DNA of 64,000 bases, from the NCBI RefSeq assembly GCF_014287955.1, contig NZ_JACOPD010000006.1, forward strand, positions 1 to 64,000, written 5' to 3'. A program made the translations under genes and the position numbers. Below, in pieces: positions 17,001-24,635 of the stretch. A model generated the notes under the pieces. The model saw only the letters and a program-made list of their open reading frames with translations, was not told the origin of the DNA and ran no database searches. The first letter of the stretch is position 1. Each line of letters starts with the position of its first letter. The stretch comes from Lachnospira hominis (ex Liu et al. 2021). Its GTDB lineage: Bacteria > Bacillota > Clostridia > Lachnospirales > Lachnospiraceae.

Positions 17001-18312
17001 TAAAATGCAGGTTAATTTACGACAGGTAGCTATGGAAATACTGTATGAAGTACAGAAGAATAATGGACTGCTTCATGTTGTATTATCGGATGCTTTAAAG
17101 AAATACCAGTATCTTGATAAAAATGAGCGTTCATTTATCTCAAGACTTGTACAGGGAACAGAAGAAAGAAAAATAGAACTTGATTATATTATAGACAGTT
17201 TTTCAAAAACTCCTGTAAAAAAACAGAAAGATGTTATAAGAATTATTCTGGAAATGTCTGTCTACCAGTTAAAATATATGGACAGTGTGCCGGCTTCAGC
17301 AGTCTGCAATGAAGCGGTAAAGCTGGCTGTAAAGAAAAACTTTGGGACGCTTCGCGGTTTCGTGAATGGTGTTTTGAGAAATATAGCAAGAAATATTGAT
17401 AATATTGAATATCCGGATAAAAGTACGAATACAGATAAATATTTATCTGTAAAATATTCAGTTCCGGAGGAGCTTGCAGGATATTTTCTTAAAAAATTCG
17501 GTGATAATGAAACAGAAGAAATGTTTGAAGCATTTAACAAAGATAAGTCAACATATATAAGATGTAATACAAAAAAGACAGATATTGCAGGTCTTACGGC
17601 TGCACTTGAGGCAGAGGGAGTTACAGTTACAAATGAAGGCATAGATAAAAGAATTGATTATGCTTTGAAAATATCAGGGTATGATTATCTTGGCGGACTG
17701 AAGTCATTTCGCGATGGACTGTTTTTTGTGCAGGATATAAGTTCCATGCTTGCATCACAAGGCGGCTTTATTAAGCGGGATGCGTATGTTATAGATGTGT
17801 GTGCCGCACCGGGTGGAAAGAGTATTAATGCTGCTTTAATGGCTGACATCGGACATGTAAGTTCAAGAGATATAAGCGGGCGTAAAGTATCACTTATAAA
17901 AGAAAATGCTGAAAGACTTGGAATTGATAATATTACGTATAAAGTATGGGATGCTGTTAAAAAGGATGAAGAAAGTGTAGAAAAAGCAGATGTGCTTATA
18001 TGTGACCTGCCTTGTTCCGGACTTGGAATTATAGGAAGAAAGCCGGATATAAAGTATAATGTTACATATGAAAAAATAAAAGAACTCGCTTTACTTCAGA
18101 GGAAAATACTTTCAACAGTCTGGGAATATGTAAAAAAAGACGGAATACTTATATATAGTACATGTACGGTTACTCCTGAGGAAAATGCAGAAAATACTGA
18201 ATGGCTTGTGAATAATTATCCATTTGAACTCATTGGAAAACCTGAACAGATTATGCCTCAGGACGGCACAGGAGACGGATTTTACATAGCAAGGCTTAAA
18301 AGGACGGAATGA
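16993..18312 (+). CDS. rsmB: 16S rRNA m5C967 methyltransferase RsmB
   Basis: A 439-residue fusion of an NusB-like RNA-binding domain (about 1-135) and a SAM-dependent m5C methyltransferase. The SAM site is DVCAAPGGKS, the catalytic Cys lies in STCTV, and the release Cys in DLPCSGLG. The ATG at 16993 is preferred over an upstream TTG at 16972 because the longer version would begin inside the ribosome site GGAGG. It overlaps the zinc peptidase gene and its stop shares ATGA with rlmN. Confidence 0.94.
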   Translation: MTDKMQVNLRQVAMEILYEVQKNNGLLHVVLSDALKKYQYLDKNERSFISRLVQGTEERKIELDYIIDSFSKTPVKKQKDVIRIILEMSVYQLKYMDSVPASAVCNEAVKLAVKKNFGTLRGFVNGVLRNIARNIDNIEYPDKSTNTDKYLSVKYSVPEELAGYFLKKFGDNETEEMFEAFNKDKSTYIRCNTKKTDIAGLTAALEAEGVTVTNEGIDKRIDYALKISGYDYLGGLKSFRDGLFFVQDISSMLASQGGFIKRDAYVIDVCAAPGGKSINAALMADIGHVSSRDISGRKVSLIKENAERLGIDNITYKVWDAVKKDEESVEKADVLICDLPCSGLGIIGRKPDIKYNVTYEKIKELALLQRKILSTVWEYVKKDGILIYSTCTVTPEENAENTEWLVNNYPFELIGKPEQIMPQDGTGDGFYIARLKRTE

Positions 18313-19361
18313 CAATGGAAAATATTGATAACAGAATAGATATAAAGTCAATGACAATTGATGAACTTGAAGAACTTCTTGTGTCAATGGGAGATAAGAA
18401 GTTCCGTGGAAAGCAGATTTTCTCATGGCTGCATGAAAAACTTGTTGTTTCATTTGATGACATGACTAATTTATCAAAACCGCTACGTGAAAAACTTGAA
18501 GAAAAATGCAGAATTACAGCGTTAAAAGCAGAAACTGTGCAGGTTTCAAAAATTGACGGAACATCAAAATTTCTATTTGAATTATATGACGGCAATCTTA
18601 TAGAAAGTGTTCTTATGAAATATCATCATGGTAATTCTGTATGTATATCTTCACAGGTTGGCTGCCGTATGGGATGCCGTTTCTGTGCGTCCACACTTGA
18701 TGGATGTGTGAGAAATCTTACGCCATCAGAGATGCTTGACCAGATATATACGATTCAGAAAATTTCCGGTGAGAGAGTTGATAATGTTGTAGTCATGGGT
18801 TCTGGTGAGCCAATGGATAATTTTGATAATATTATCCGCTTTTTAAGTCTGTTAAACAGTGAACAGGGACTTAATATCAGTGCGAGAAATATTACTGTAT
18901 CGACATGTGGAATTGTACCTAAGATTATAGAGCTGGCAGATAAAAAACTGCAGATAACGCTTGCAATATCGCTTCATGCTCCTAATGATGAATTAAGAAA
19001 AACGATGATGCCTATTGCAAATAAATATTCAATTGAAGAGATTATGGAAGCATGCCGGTATTATTTAAAGCAGACTAACAGACGAATTTCATTTGAATAT
19101 AGTCTTGTAAAAGATGTTAATGATACAGAGGAGTGTGCACAGCAGCTGATATCGCTTGTGAAAGGGATGAACTGCCATATAAATCTTATTCCGGTTAATC
19201 CTATTAAAGAAAGAGATTACAGGCAGTCAGAGCAAAAAGCTATTTATGCTTTTAAAAATAAACTTGAAAAAAATGGAATAAATGTTACTATAAGAAGGGA
19301 AATGGGCAGAGATATTGATGGTGCCTGTGGACAATTAAGAAAAAGCTATATAGGCAAATGA
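18309..19361 (+). CDS. rlmN: Dual-specificity 23S rRNA/tRNA m2A methyltransferase RlmN
   Basis: A radical SAM enzyme (350 residues) that methylates C2 of A2503 in 23S rRNA and A37 in some tRNAs. The iron-sulfur motif is CRMGCRFC (CxxxCxxC), followed by VVVMGSGEPMDN. The C-terminal catalytic Cys is in GACGQL, and an earlier conserved Cys is in VSTCGI. The start ATG overlaps the rsmB stop as ATGA, so the two rRNA modification genes are coupled. Confidence 0.96.
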   Translation: MTMENIDNRIDIKSMTIDELEELLVSMGDKKFRGKQIFSWLHEKLVVSFDDMTNLSKPLREKLEEKCRITALKAETVQVSKIDGTSKFLFELYDGNLIESVLMKYHHGNSVCISSQVGCRMGCRFCASTLDGCVRNLTPSEMLDQIYTIQKISGERVDNVVVMGSGEPMDNFDNIIRFLSLLNSEQGLNISARNITVSTCGIVPKIIELADKKLQITLAISLHAPNDELRKTMMPIANKYSIEEIMEACRYYLKQTNRRISFEYSLVKDVNDTEECAQQLISLVKGMNCHINLIPVNPIKERDYRQSEQKAIYAFKNKLEKNGINVTIRREMGRDIDGACGQLRKSYIGK

Positions 19362-19382
19362 ATGTAAAGAATGGAGATAACA

Positions 19383-20105
19383 ATGGAAGCATTTGCTTTG
19401 ACAGATGTGGGGATTGAAAGAAAAATTAATCAGGATTATGTCTATTTTACCCTGAAACAGACAGGGCATCTTCCGAATTTGTTTATAGTTGCTGACGGCA
19501 TGGGAGGACATAAGGCAGGAGACGTTGCATCAAGGTACACTGTTGATGAATTTGTATCTTTAATAGAAAATGCTACTGAAAAAGATGACATAACAGTTAT
19601 AAGTGAGGCAGTTACAAAGGTAAATACGATGCTTCTTGAAAAGGCAAAAGAGTCACCTGACTATACAGGAATGGGAACAACTCTTGTTGTTGCTACGATT
19701 AAAGATGAAATGCTTCGTGTTGCAAATGTCGGTGACAGCAGGCTGTATGTTATAGGTACAGATGGCATACGCCAGATTACAAGAGATCATTCACTTGTTG
19801 AGGAAATGGTTTCTATGGGAGAAATAGACAGAAAAGAAGCAAGAACACATAAAAGGAAAAATATTATTACAAGAGCTATAGGTGGAGACAGTTATGTTGA
19901 ACCGGAAATGTTTTGCGTAGAACTTATGCCGGATGATATAATTATGATGTGTTCTGACGGACTTACGAATATGATTGAAGACGAAGATATATTTAAGATT
20001 GTTAAACAGAATCTGCCGCTTGATAAAACAGCAGAAACATTAGTTGATACAGCTAATAGTAATGGCGGTAAAGATAATATTTCAGTCATTTTAATAAAAC
20101 CTTAA
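19383..20105 (+). CDS. stp: PP2C-type Ser/Thr phosphatase (Stp/PrpC)
   Basis: A 240-residue bacterial PP2C phosphatase that reverses the action of the kinase encoded next to it. The metal-binding motifs are in order: RKINQD near the N-terminus, VADGMGGH (about 38-45), GMGTT, GDSR, and SDG/DN near the C-terminus. The start at 19383 has GGAG six bases upstream and is preferred over ATG 19371. The phosphatase-kinase-rsgA-rpe order is the standard Firmicutes arrangement. Confidence 0.94.
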   Translation: MEAFALTDVGIERKINQDYVYFTLKQTGHLPNLFIVADGMGGHKAGDVASRYTVDEFVSLIENATEKDDITVISEAVTKVNTMLLEKAKESPDYTGMGTTLVVATIKDEMLRVANVGDSRLYVIGTDGIRQITRDHSLVEEMVSMGEIDRKEARTHKRKNIITRAIGGDSYVEPEMFCVELMPDDIIMMCSDGLTNMIEDEDIFKIVKQNLPLDKTAETLVDTANSNGGKDNISVILIKP

Positions 20106-20138
20106 AAGGTGAAACAGCAAACAGAAATGGAGAATTTT

Positions 20139-22103
20139 ATGTTAAGAAAAGGAATGTTTTTGGCAGACAGATATGAAATTCTGGAACAGATTGGTACAGG
20201 TGGAATGTCTGATGTCTACAGAGCAAAGTGTCATAAGCTCAACAGATTTGTAGCAATCAAGGTCTTGAAAAAAGAGTATAGCGAAGATAAGACTTTTGTA
20301 TCAAAATTCCGTGCAGAAGCACAGGCAGCAGCAGGACTTACACATCCTAATATTGTAAATGTATATGATGTTGGTGATGAAAATGGCATTTATTATATTG
20401 TAATGGAACTTGTAGAGGGAATTACCCTTAAAAAATATATAGAAAAGAAGGGAAAGATTCCATATAAAGAGGCTGTAAGCATTGCAATCCAGGTAGCAAA
20501 AGGCATGCAGGCGGCTCACAGCCATCATATCGTGCACCGCGATATCAAACCGCAGAACATTATTATTTCAAGGGATGGCAAAGTCAAGGTTACTGATTTT
20601 GGTATAGCAAAAGCAGCATCTTCAAGTACAATTACATCTTCTACAATGGGTTCTGTTCATTATATAAGCCCTGAACAGGCCAGAGGTGGTTATTCAGATG
20701 AGAGAAGTGATATATATTCATTTGGTATTACACTATTTGAGATGCTTACCGGAACAGTTCCGTTTGATGGGGATTCAACAGTTTCTGTAGCTGTACAGCA
20801 CATACAGGAAGAGATTCCAAAGCCATCGACAGTTGCCGATGGTATTCCTGTAAGCATTGATATGATTGTACTTAAATGTACACAGAAAAAAACAGAGAGA
20901 AGATATCAGGATGCAGCAGAACTTATTGCTGATTTGAAAAAATCTCTTGTGGCACCTGATGAGAATTTTGTTAAGATGATGCCTGTATATAATGCACCTG
21001 GTCAGCCTGAAACAGTTCAGGCTGCAGAGGAAAGCAGCGAAAATAATGATGAACAGGAAAATCAGAATAGTGATGAAAGTATGGCAGAAAATAAAAAAGA
21101 CAGTGAAGATATCGATGATGAATTATTAGATGATGAACTTCTTGACGATGATGACGATGAAGAAGATTCTGATTCCGATGATGACGATGAAGAAGATATT
21201 GACGATGAGAATAATGATAAACTTGATAAGATATTCAAGTGGATTGGTGCCGGAATTATAGCATTAATAGTTATTATAACAATATTTGTTGTTGCAAAAC
21301 TTTTCATAGGTGGTTCTTCAAATAAAAAGGAAGAGGAAACAACAACTCAGGCACAGACAACTACAGCAGCTTCAAAAGAAGATGCTTCAAAGAAAGTTTC
21401 TGTTCCTAGTGTTATCGGTAAGACTGAGGAAGAAGCAAAGACAACACTTAATTCACTTGGTCTTGGATATAAGGCGACGTATCAGCCATCGAATACAATC
21501 CCTGAAGGAACAGTAATTTCACAGGGAACAAGTTCAGGTACAAAGGTAGCAAAGAATACAACAATAACACTTTCAATAAGTTCAGGTCCTGAAAGTTCAT
21601 CAGTTCCTAATGTTGTCGGACAGGATCAGGTTCAAGCATCATCGATACTTGAGTCTGCCGGATTTAAGGTATCGGTAAAACAGTCATACAGTGATTCAGT
21701 AGAACAGGGCAAGGTAATAAGCCAGTCACCTTCAGGCAGCACAACTGTATCACCGGGTTCAACTGTAACAATTACAGTAAGCCAGGGCAAAGAGACAAAG
21801 ATGGTTACTGTGCCAAATGTTGTTGGTATGAATAGTACAGATGCACAGAATACTCTTACATCTTTAGGACTTAACTACAGTATCGTTGAGACAAAAGATA
21901 CTAATGTAGAAAAAGGTAAAGTAATAAGTATATCTCCTTCTGCAGGACAGCAGGTTGAGGAAGGAACATCCGTTAAGATTTATGTAAGTAAAGGTCAGGA
22001 GACAACAACTGCTGCATCTGGAAACGGAGCAGGAAATAATAATTCCGGTTCAGGAAACAATACAGGAAATAACAGTCAGCAGCGTGCTGCAGGCAGTAAC
22101 TAA
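20139..22103 (+). CDS. prkC: PASTA-domain Ser/Thr protein kinase (PrkC/PknB)
   Basis: A 654-residue membrane kinase that senses muropeptides or lipid II. The cytoplasmic kinase domain (1-270) has the glycine loop GTGGMSDVY, catalytic Lys41, HRDIKPQN and DFG. An extremely acidic juxtamembrane stretch follows (about residues 325-365, almost only Asp, Glu and Ser), then one membrane segment and three PASTA repeats starting VSVPSVIG, SVPNVVG and VTVPNVVG. The C-terminus is a Gly/Asn/Ser tail. The start at 20139 follows GGAG; a GTG at 20109 has no such site. Gene order with stp and rsgA supports a role in growth and wall control. Confidence 0.95.
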   Translation: MLRKGMFLADRYEILEQIGTGGMSDVYRAKCHKLNRFVAIKVLKKEYSEDKTFVSKFRAEAQAAAGLTHPNIVNVYDVGDENGIYYIVMELVEGITLKKYIEKKGKIPYKEAVSIAIQVAKGMQAAHSHHIVHRDIKPQNIIISRDGKVKVTDFGIAKAASSSTITSSTMGSVHYISPEQARGGYSDERSDIYSFGITLFEMLTGTVPFDGDSTVSVAVQHIQEEIPKPSTVADGIPVSIDMIVLKCTQKKTERRYQDAAELIADLKKSLVAPDENFVKMMPVYNAPGQPETVQAAEESSENNDEQENQNSDESMAENKKDSEDIDDELLDDELLDDDDDEEDSDSDDDDEEDIDDENNDKLDKIFKWIGAGIIALIVIITIFVVAKLFIGGSSNKKEEETTTQAQTTTAASKEDASKKVSVPSVIGKTEEEAKTTLNSLGLGYKATYQPSNTIPEGTVISQGTSSGTKVAKNTTITLSISSGPESSSVPNVVGQDQVQASSILESAGFKVSVKQSYSDSVEQGKVISQSPSGSTTVSPGSTVTITVSQGKETKMVTVPNVVGMNSTDAQNTLTSLGLNYSIVETKDTNVEKGKVISISPSAGQQVEEGTSVKIYVSKGQETTTAASGNGAGNNNSGSGNNTGNNSQQRAAGSN

Positions 22104-22109
22104 CAGAAT

Positions 22110-22988
22110 ATGGTTTACGGAAAAATAATTAAAGGTATTGCAGGTTTCTACTACGTTCATGTAGAGGCCTGCGGTATTTATGAATGTAAAGCAAAAGGAA
22201 ACTTCAGAAATAAAAAAATCAAACCGCTTGTAGGAGATAATGTACGTATTGAAATAATTGACGAAGAAAATTTCAAAGGCAATATTGAAGAGATACTTGA
22301 GCGGAAAAATGAGCTTATACGTCCCGCTGCGGCTAATATTGACCAGGCACTGCTTTTATTTGCAATTAAAGAACCTGCTCCAAACCTGAATCTGCTGGAC
22401 AGATTTCTTGTTATGATGGATTACCAGAATGTACCAGTTATAGTATGTTTTAATAAAGTGGAACTTGTAGACGAAAAAGAGCAGGAAAGGCTTCGCAGCA
22501 TATATGAAAAATGTGGATGCCGTGTTTTATTTATGAGCATATACGAGAATAAAGGCGTAGATGAATTAAAGAAACTTCTGCATGATAAAACAACAATTCT
22601 TGCAGGACCATCAGGTGTTGGTAAATCGTCATTTACTAATATTTTACTTGAGTCAGATACAATGGAGACAGGCGGAATAAGCAGAATCGGAAGAGGAAGA
22701 CATACTACCAGGCATTCAGAGATATTTAATATGTATGGAAAGTCATATATATGTGATACACCGGGATTTACTTCACTTATGCTTCCTGAACTGGAAAAAG
22801 AGGATTTAAGATATTATTTTCCGGATTTTGAAGAATTTGAGGGTAAATGCAGATTTAATGGCTGTGTTCATGTAAATGAGCCGGGATGTGCGGTTAAAAT
22901 GGCTGTTGATGAGGGAATACTAAGCAAAGACAGATATCAAAGTTATGTCACTTTGTATGAAGAGTTAAAAAATAAAAAGAAGTATTAA
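22110..22988 (+). CDS. rsgA: Small ribosomal subunit maturation GTPase RsgA
   Basis: RsgA (YjeQ) is a circularly permuted GTPase that helps finish the 30S subunit. The 292 residues have an N-terminal OB-fold, the permuted G motifs (NKVEL as G4 ahead of the P-loop GPSGVGKSS and the G3 motif DTPGF), and a C-terminal zinc site with CRFNGCVHVNEPGC. The start ATG follows the prkC stop by 6 bp. Ribosome function and PASTA-kinase signalling are linked in this conserved cluster. Confidence 0.95.
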   Translation: MVYGKIIKGIAGFYYVHVEACGIYECKAKGNFRNKKIKPLVGDNVRIEIIDEENFKGNIEEILERKNELIRPAAANIDQALLLFAIKEPAPNLNLLDRFLVMMDYQNVPVIVCFNKVELVDEKEQERLRSIYEKCGCRVLFMSIYENKGVDELKKLLHDKTTILAGPSGVGKSSFTNILLESDTMETGGISRIGRGRHTTRHSEIFNMYGKSYICDTPGFTSLMLPELEKEDLRYYFPDFEEFEGKCRFNGCVHVNEPGCAVKMAVDEGILSKDRYQSYVTLYEELKNKKKY

Positions 22989-23015
22989 TTTCTTTTGAAG
23001 AACAAGGAGAAAATT

Positions 23016-23672
23016 ATGAATATTTTATCGCCGTCTATTCTTTCAGCAGATTTTACCAAGCTGGGAGAAGAGATTGAGACAATAGATAATGCCGGGGCAG
23101 AATATATCCATGTTGATGTAATGGATGGAATGTTTGTTCCGAGCATTTCTTATGGAATGCCTGTTATAAAGTCAATAAGAAAATCAACAGGCAAAGTCTT
23201 TGATGTTCATCTTATGATAAGCGAGCCAATAAGATATATTGCTGATTTTGCTGCATCAGGAGCGGACATGATTACTGTTCATGTTGAGGCGTGTTCGGAT
23301 GTTGTTGCAACAATTGAGAAAATAAGAGAGTATAAGCTCAAAGTTGGTATAACCTTAAATCCGGACACACCGGTATCAGCTATAAAACCATATCTTAACA
23401 GAGTTGATATGGTATTGATTATGAGTGTTAATCCGGGATTTGGAGGACAGAAGTTCATTACTTCATCAGTCGATAAGATAAAAGAAGTCAAAAGATTAAG
23501 AGATGAGTTGAATCTTTCATATGATATCGAGGTCGATGGCGGAATTAATATTGACAATTTGGCAACGGTTCTTGAAGCAGGTGCCAATGTCATTGTTGCA
23601 GGTTCTGCAATTTTTAGAGGTGATGCCGTTGAAAATGTTAAGAAATTTAAGAGTATTATGAGTGTATGGTAA
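23016..23672 (+). CDS. rpe: Ribulose-phosphate 3-epimerase
   Basis: Interconverts ribulose 5-phosphate and xylulose 5-phosphate in the pentose phosphate pathway. The 218 residues form a TIM barrel with SPSILSADF at the N-terminus, HVDVMDG, VHLMI, NPGFGGQ and EVDGGIN as the strand-end motifs. The start at 23016 follows AAGGAG; a TTG at 22995 is less likely. In many Firmicutes thiamine pyrophosphokinase follows rpe; here the operon ends and a toxin-antitoxin locus begins 6 bp after the stop. Confidence 0.95.
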   Translation: MNILSPSILSADFTKLGEEIETIDNAGAEYIHVDVMDGMFVPSISYGMPVIKSIRKSTGKVFDVHLMISEPIRYIADFAASGADMITVHVEACSDVVATIEKIREYKLKVGITLNPDTPVSAIKPYLNRVDMVLIMSVNPGFGGQKFITSSVDKIKEVKRLRDELNLSYDIEVDGGINIDNLATVLEAGANVIVAGSAIFRGDAVENVKKFKSIMSVW

Positions 23673-23677
23673 TATTT

Positions 23678-23709
23678 TATGATGAGTCCTGTGACGGTTC
23701 TGACAGGAC
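23678..23709 (+). repeat. Orphan partial copy of the antitoxin repeat
   Basis: Thirty-two bases, starting 5 bp after the rpe stop, are identical to the first part of the antitoxin repeat at 23806-23837, including the full 7-bp stem GTCCTGT/ACAGGAC. The copy stops where the A-rich tail and the ACCG strand should follow. It lies upstream of the antitoxin promoter and so outside the antitoxin RNA, at the position where a terminator for rpe would be expected, but it has no U-tract. Confidence 0.85.
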
Positions 23710-23742
23710 TCAAAATTAATTATGTAAATTAATAAAAAAGTG

Positions 23743-23771
23743 TTGATATTTACAAAAAACATGTATATAAT
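23743..23771 (+). promoter_or_regulatory. Promoter of the type III antitoxin-toxin locus
   Basis: The -35 TTGATA (23743-23748) and consensus -10 TATAAT (23766-23771) are 17 bp apart. Transcription should start near 23778, about 30 bases before the first full repeat. A strong constitutive promoter is typical of type III loci, which need an excess of antitoxin RNA. Confidence 0.85.
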
Positions 23772-23777
23772 ACAAAT

Positions 23778-23958
23778 AGGAACAGATAAAGTTCTCTTCA
23801 TCATCTATGATGAGTCCTGTGACGGTTCTGACAGGACGGTAAAATAAAAATTGACCGAGTGATGAGTCCTGTGACGGTTCTGACAGGACGGTAAAATAAA
23901 AATTGACCGAGTGATGAAGCTAATTACGAGAGGCTTATAAAAGTCTCTCGTTTCTTTT
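23778..23958 (+). ncRNA. Type III antitoxin RNA (tandem 52-nt repeats)
   Basis: Two full copies of a 52-nt unit begin at 23808 and 23860, and a third partial copy (TGATGAAG) at 23912. Each unit has the stem GTCCTGT/ACAGGAC with loop GACGGTTCTG, an A-rich stretch GGTAAAATAAAAATT and the strand ACCG. ACCG can pair with CGGT in the loop or beside the stem, giving the pseudoknot-type fold expected of ToxI-like antitoxins. The A-rich stretch is where such toxins cut the precursor. Direct repeats between a strong promoter and a terminator, directly ahead of a ToxN-like gene, define the type III architecture. The repeat is longer than the 35-49 nt I recall as usual for the class. The transcript start is inferred from the promoter. 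Confidence 0.85.
23926..23958 (+). terminator. Terminator between antitoxin repeats and toxin gene
   Basis: ACGAGAGGCTT pairs with AAGTCTCTCGT (11 bp, one G-T pair) with loop ATAA, then TTTCTTTT. In type III systems a leaky terminator at this place sets the ratio of antitoxin RNA to toxin mRNA. A second small hairpin, CTGCTT/AAGCAG at 23962-23977, lies just before the toxin ribosome site. Confidence 0.85.
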
Positions 23959-24001
23959 ACCCTGCTTAATCAAGCAGATATTTCCCAAAGGAGAAAATTG
24001 A

Positions 24002-24481
24002 ATGATATTATCTGAGAATGATTATCAGATTCTAAAATTGACGGATGCATTTTATAAGGCATATCCTAATCCGCCATATATAGAGATTTTAAAGAAAAAA
24101 CAGAGAGCGTATAATTGTTTATTGTTTCAGACTCATTATAATTATTTTATATGTATTCCATATAGAACAGAAATCAGTCATAGATATGCATTTCATTTTA
24201 CCAATACATTAAGAGCAAAAAAACATAAATCAGGATTGGATTACAGCAAAATAGTTATTATAGAGAAATCAGAATATATTGATTCTACAGATGCGATTAT
24301 TGATAAAGATGAATTTAATGAGACTATGGTGAATCTTGGACGTATAAAAAAAGAGGCATTAAATTTTGTTGAAGATTATATTGCACATATGAAAGGTGAA
24401 AAGCCGTTACATAAAAAAGAATTTGACAGAAGGTATGGTTTTTCTCCGTTGAAATATTTTCATAAAGAATTGGGAATATAA
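24002..24481 (+). CDS. Type III toxin, ToxN/TenpN/CptN-like endoribonuclease
   Basis: A 159-residue protein that fits the TenpN/CptN branch of ToxN-like endoribonucleases, which are held inactive by binding to their own repeat RNA. The diagnostic region is the core from FICIPYRTEISH through HFTNTLRAKKHKSGLD to YSKIVIIEKSEYID, which matches the family pattern of a PFRxNIxH-like motif, a basic loop and a strand ending in a Tyr-Ile. No signal peptide or membrane segment is present. The start at 24002 follows AAGGAG. The gene is directly downstream of the antitoxin repeats and their terminator, which is the strongest evidence. Type III loci act in plasmid stability and phage defence. TenpN versus CptN is not resolved here. 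Confidence 0.85.
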   Translation: MILSENDYQILKLTDAFYKAYPNPPYIEILKKKQRAYNCLLFQTHYNYFICIPYRTEISHRYAFHFTNTLRAKKHKSGLDYSKIVIIEKSEYIDSTDAIIDKDEFNETMVNLGRIKKEALNFVEDYIAHMKGEKPLHKKEFDRRYGFSPLKYFHKELGI

Positions 24482-24635
24482 GAAAATCTTTCCTGCATTT
24501 CATTCGTGCTGAAAAAACTGTAATTCGTGCAAATTGTCACACAAGATGTTTTATTTTTTATATTATAAATACAACGTATAGCAGAAACAATTAAATAGAA
24601 GTACGTTTTATTTCAAATGTGAAGGAGGAAACAAG

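Noticed and set aside
23808..23918. Hammerhead ribozyme in the repeats (GATGAG followed by a hairpin)
   Set aside because: The GATGA-stem pattern resembles the hammerhead core, but the required GAA directly after stem II is GGTAAA here, the first core C is G, and no cleavage triplet context fits. The tandem repeats with terminator and toxin gene explain the structure better.
23678..23918. CRISPR array
   Set aside because: Only two full repeats lie directly head to tail with no unique spacers, and no cas genes are in the window.
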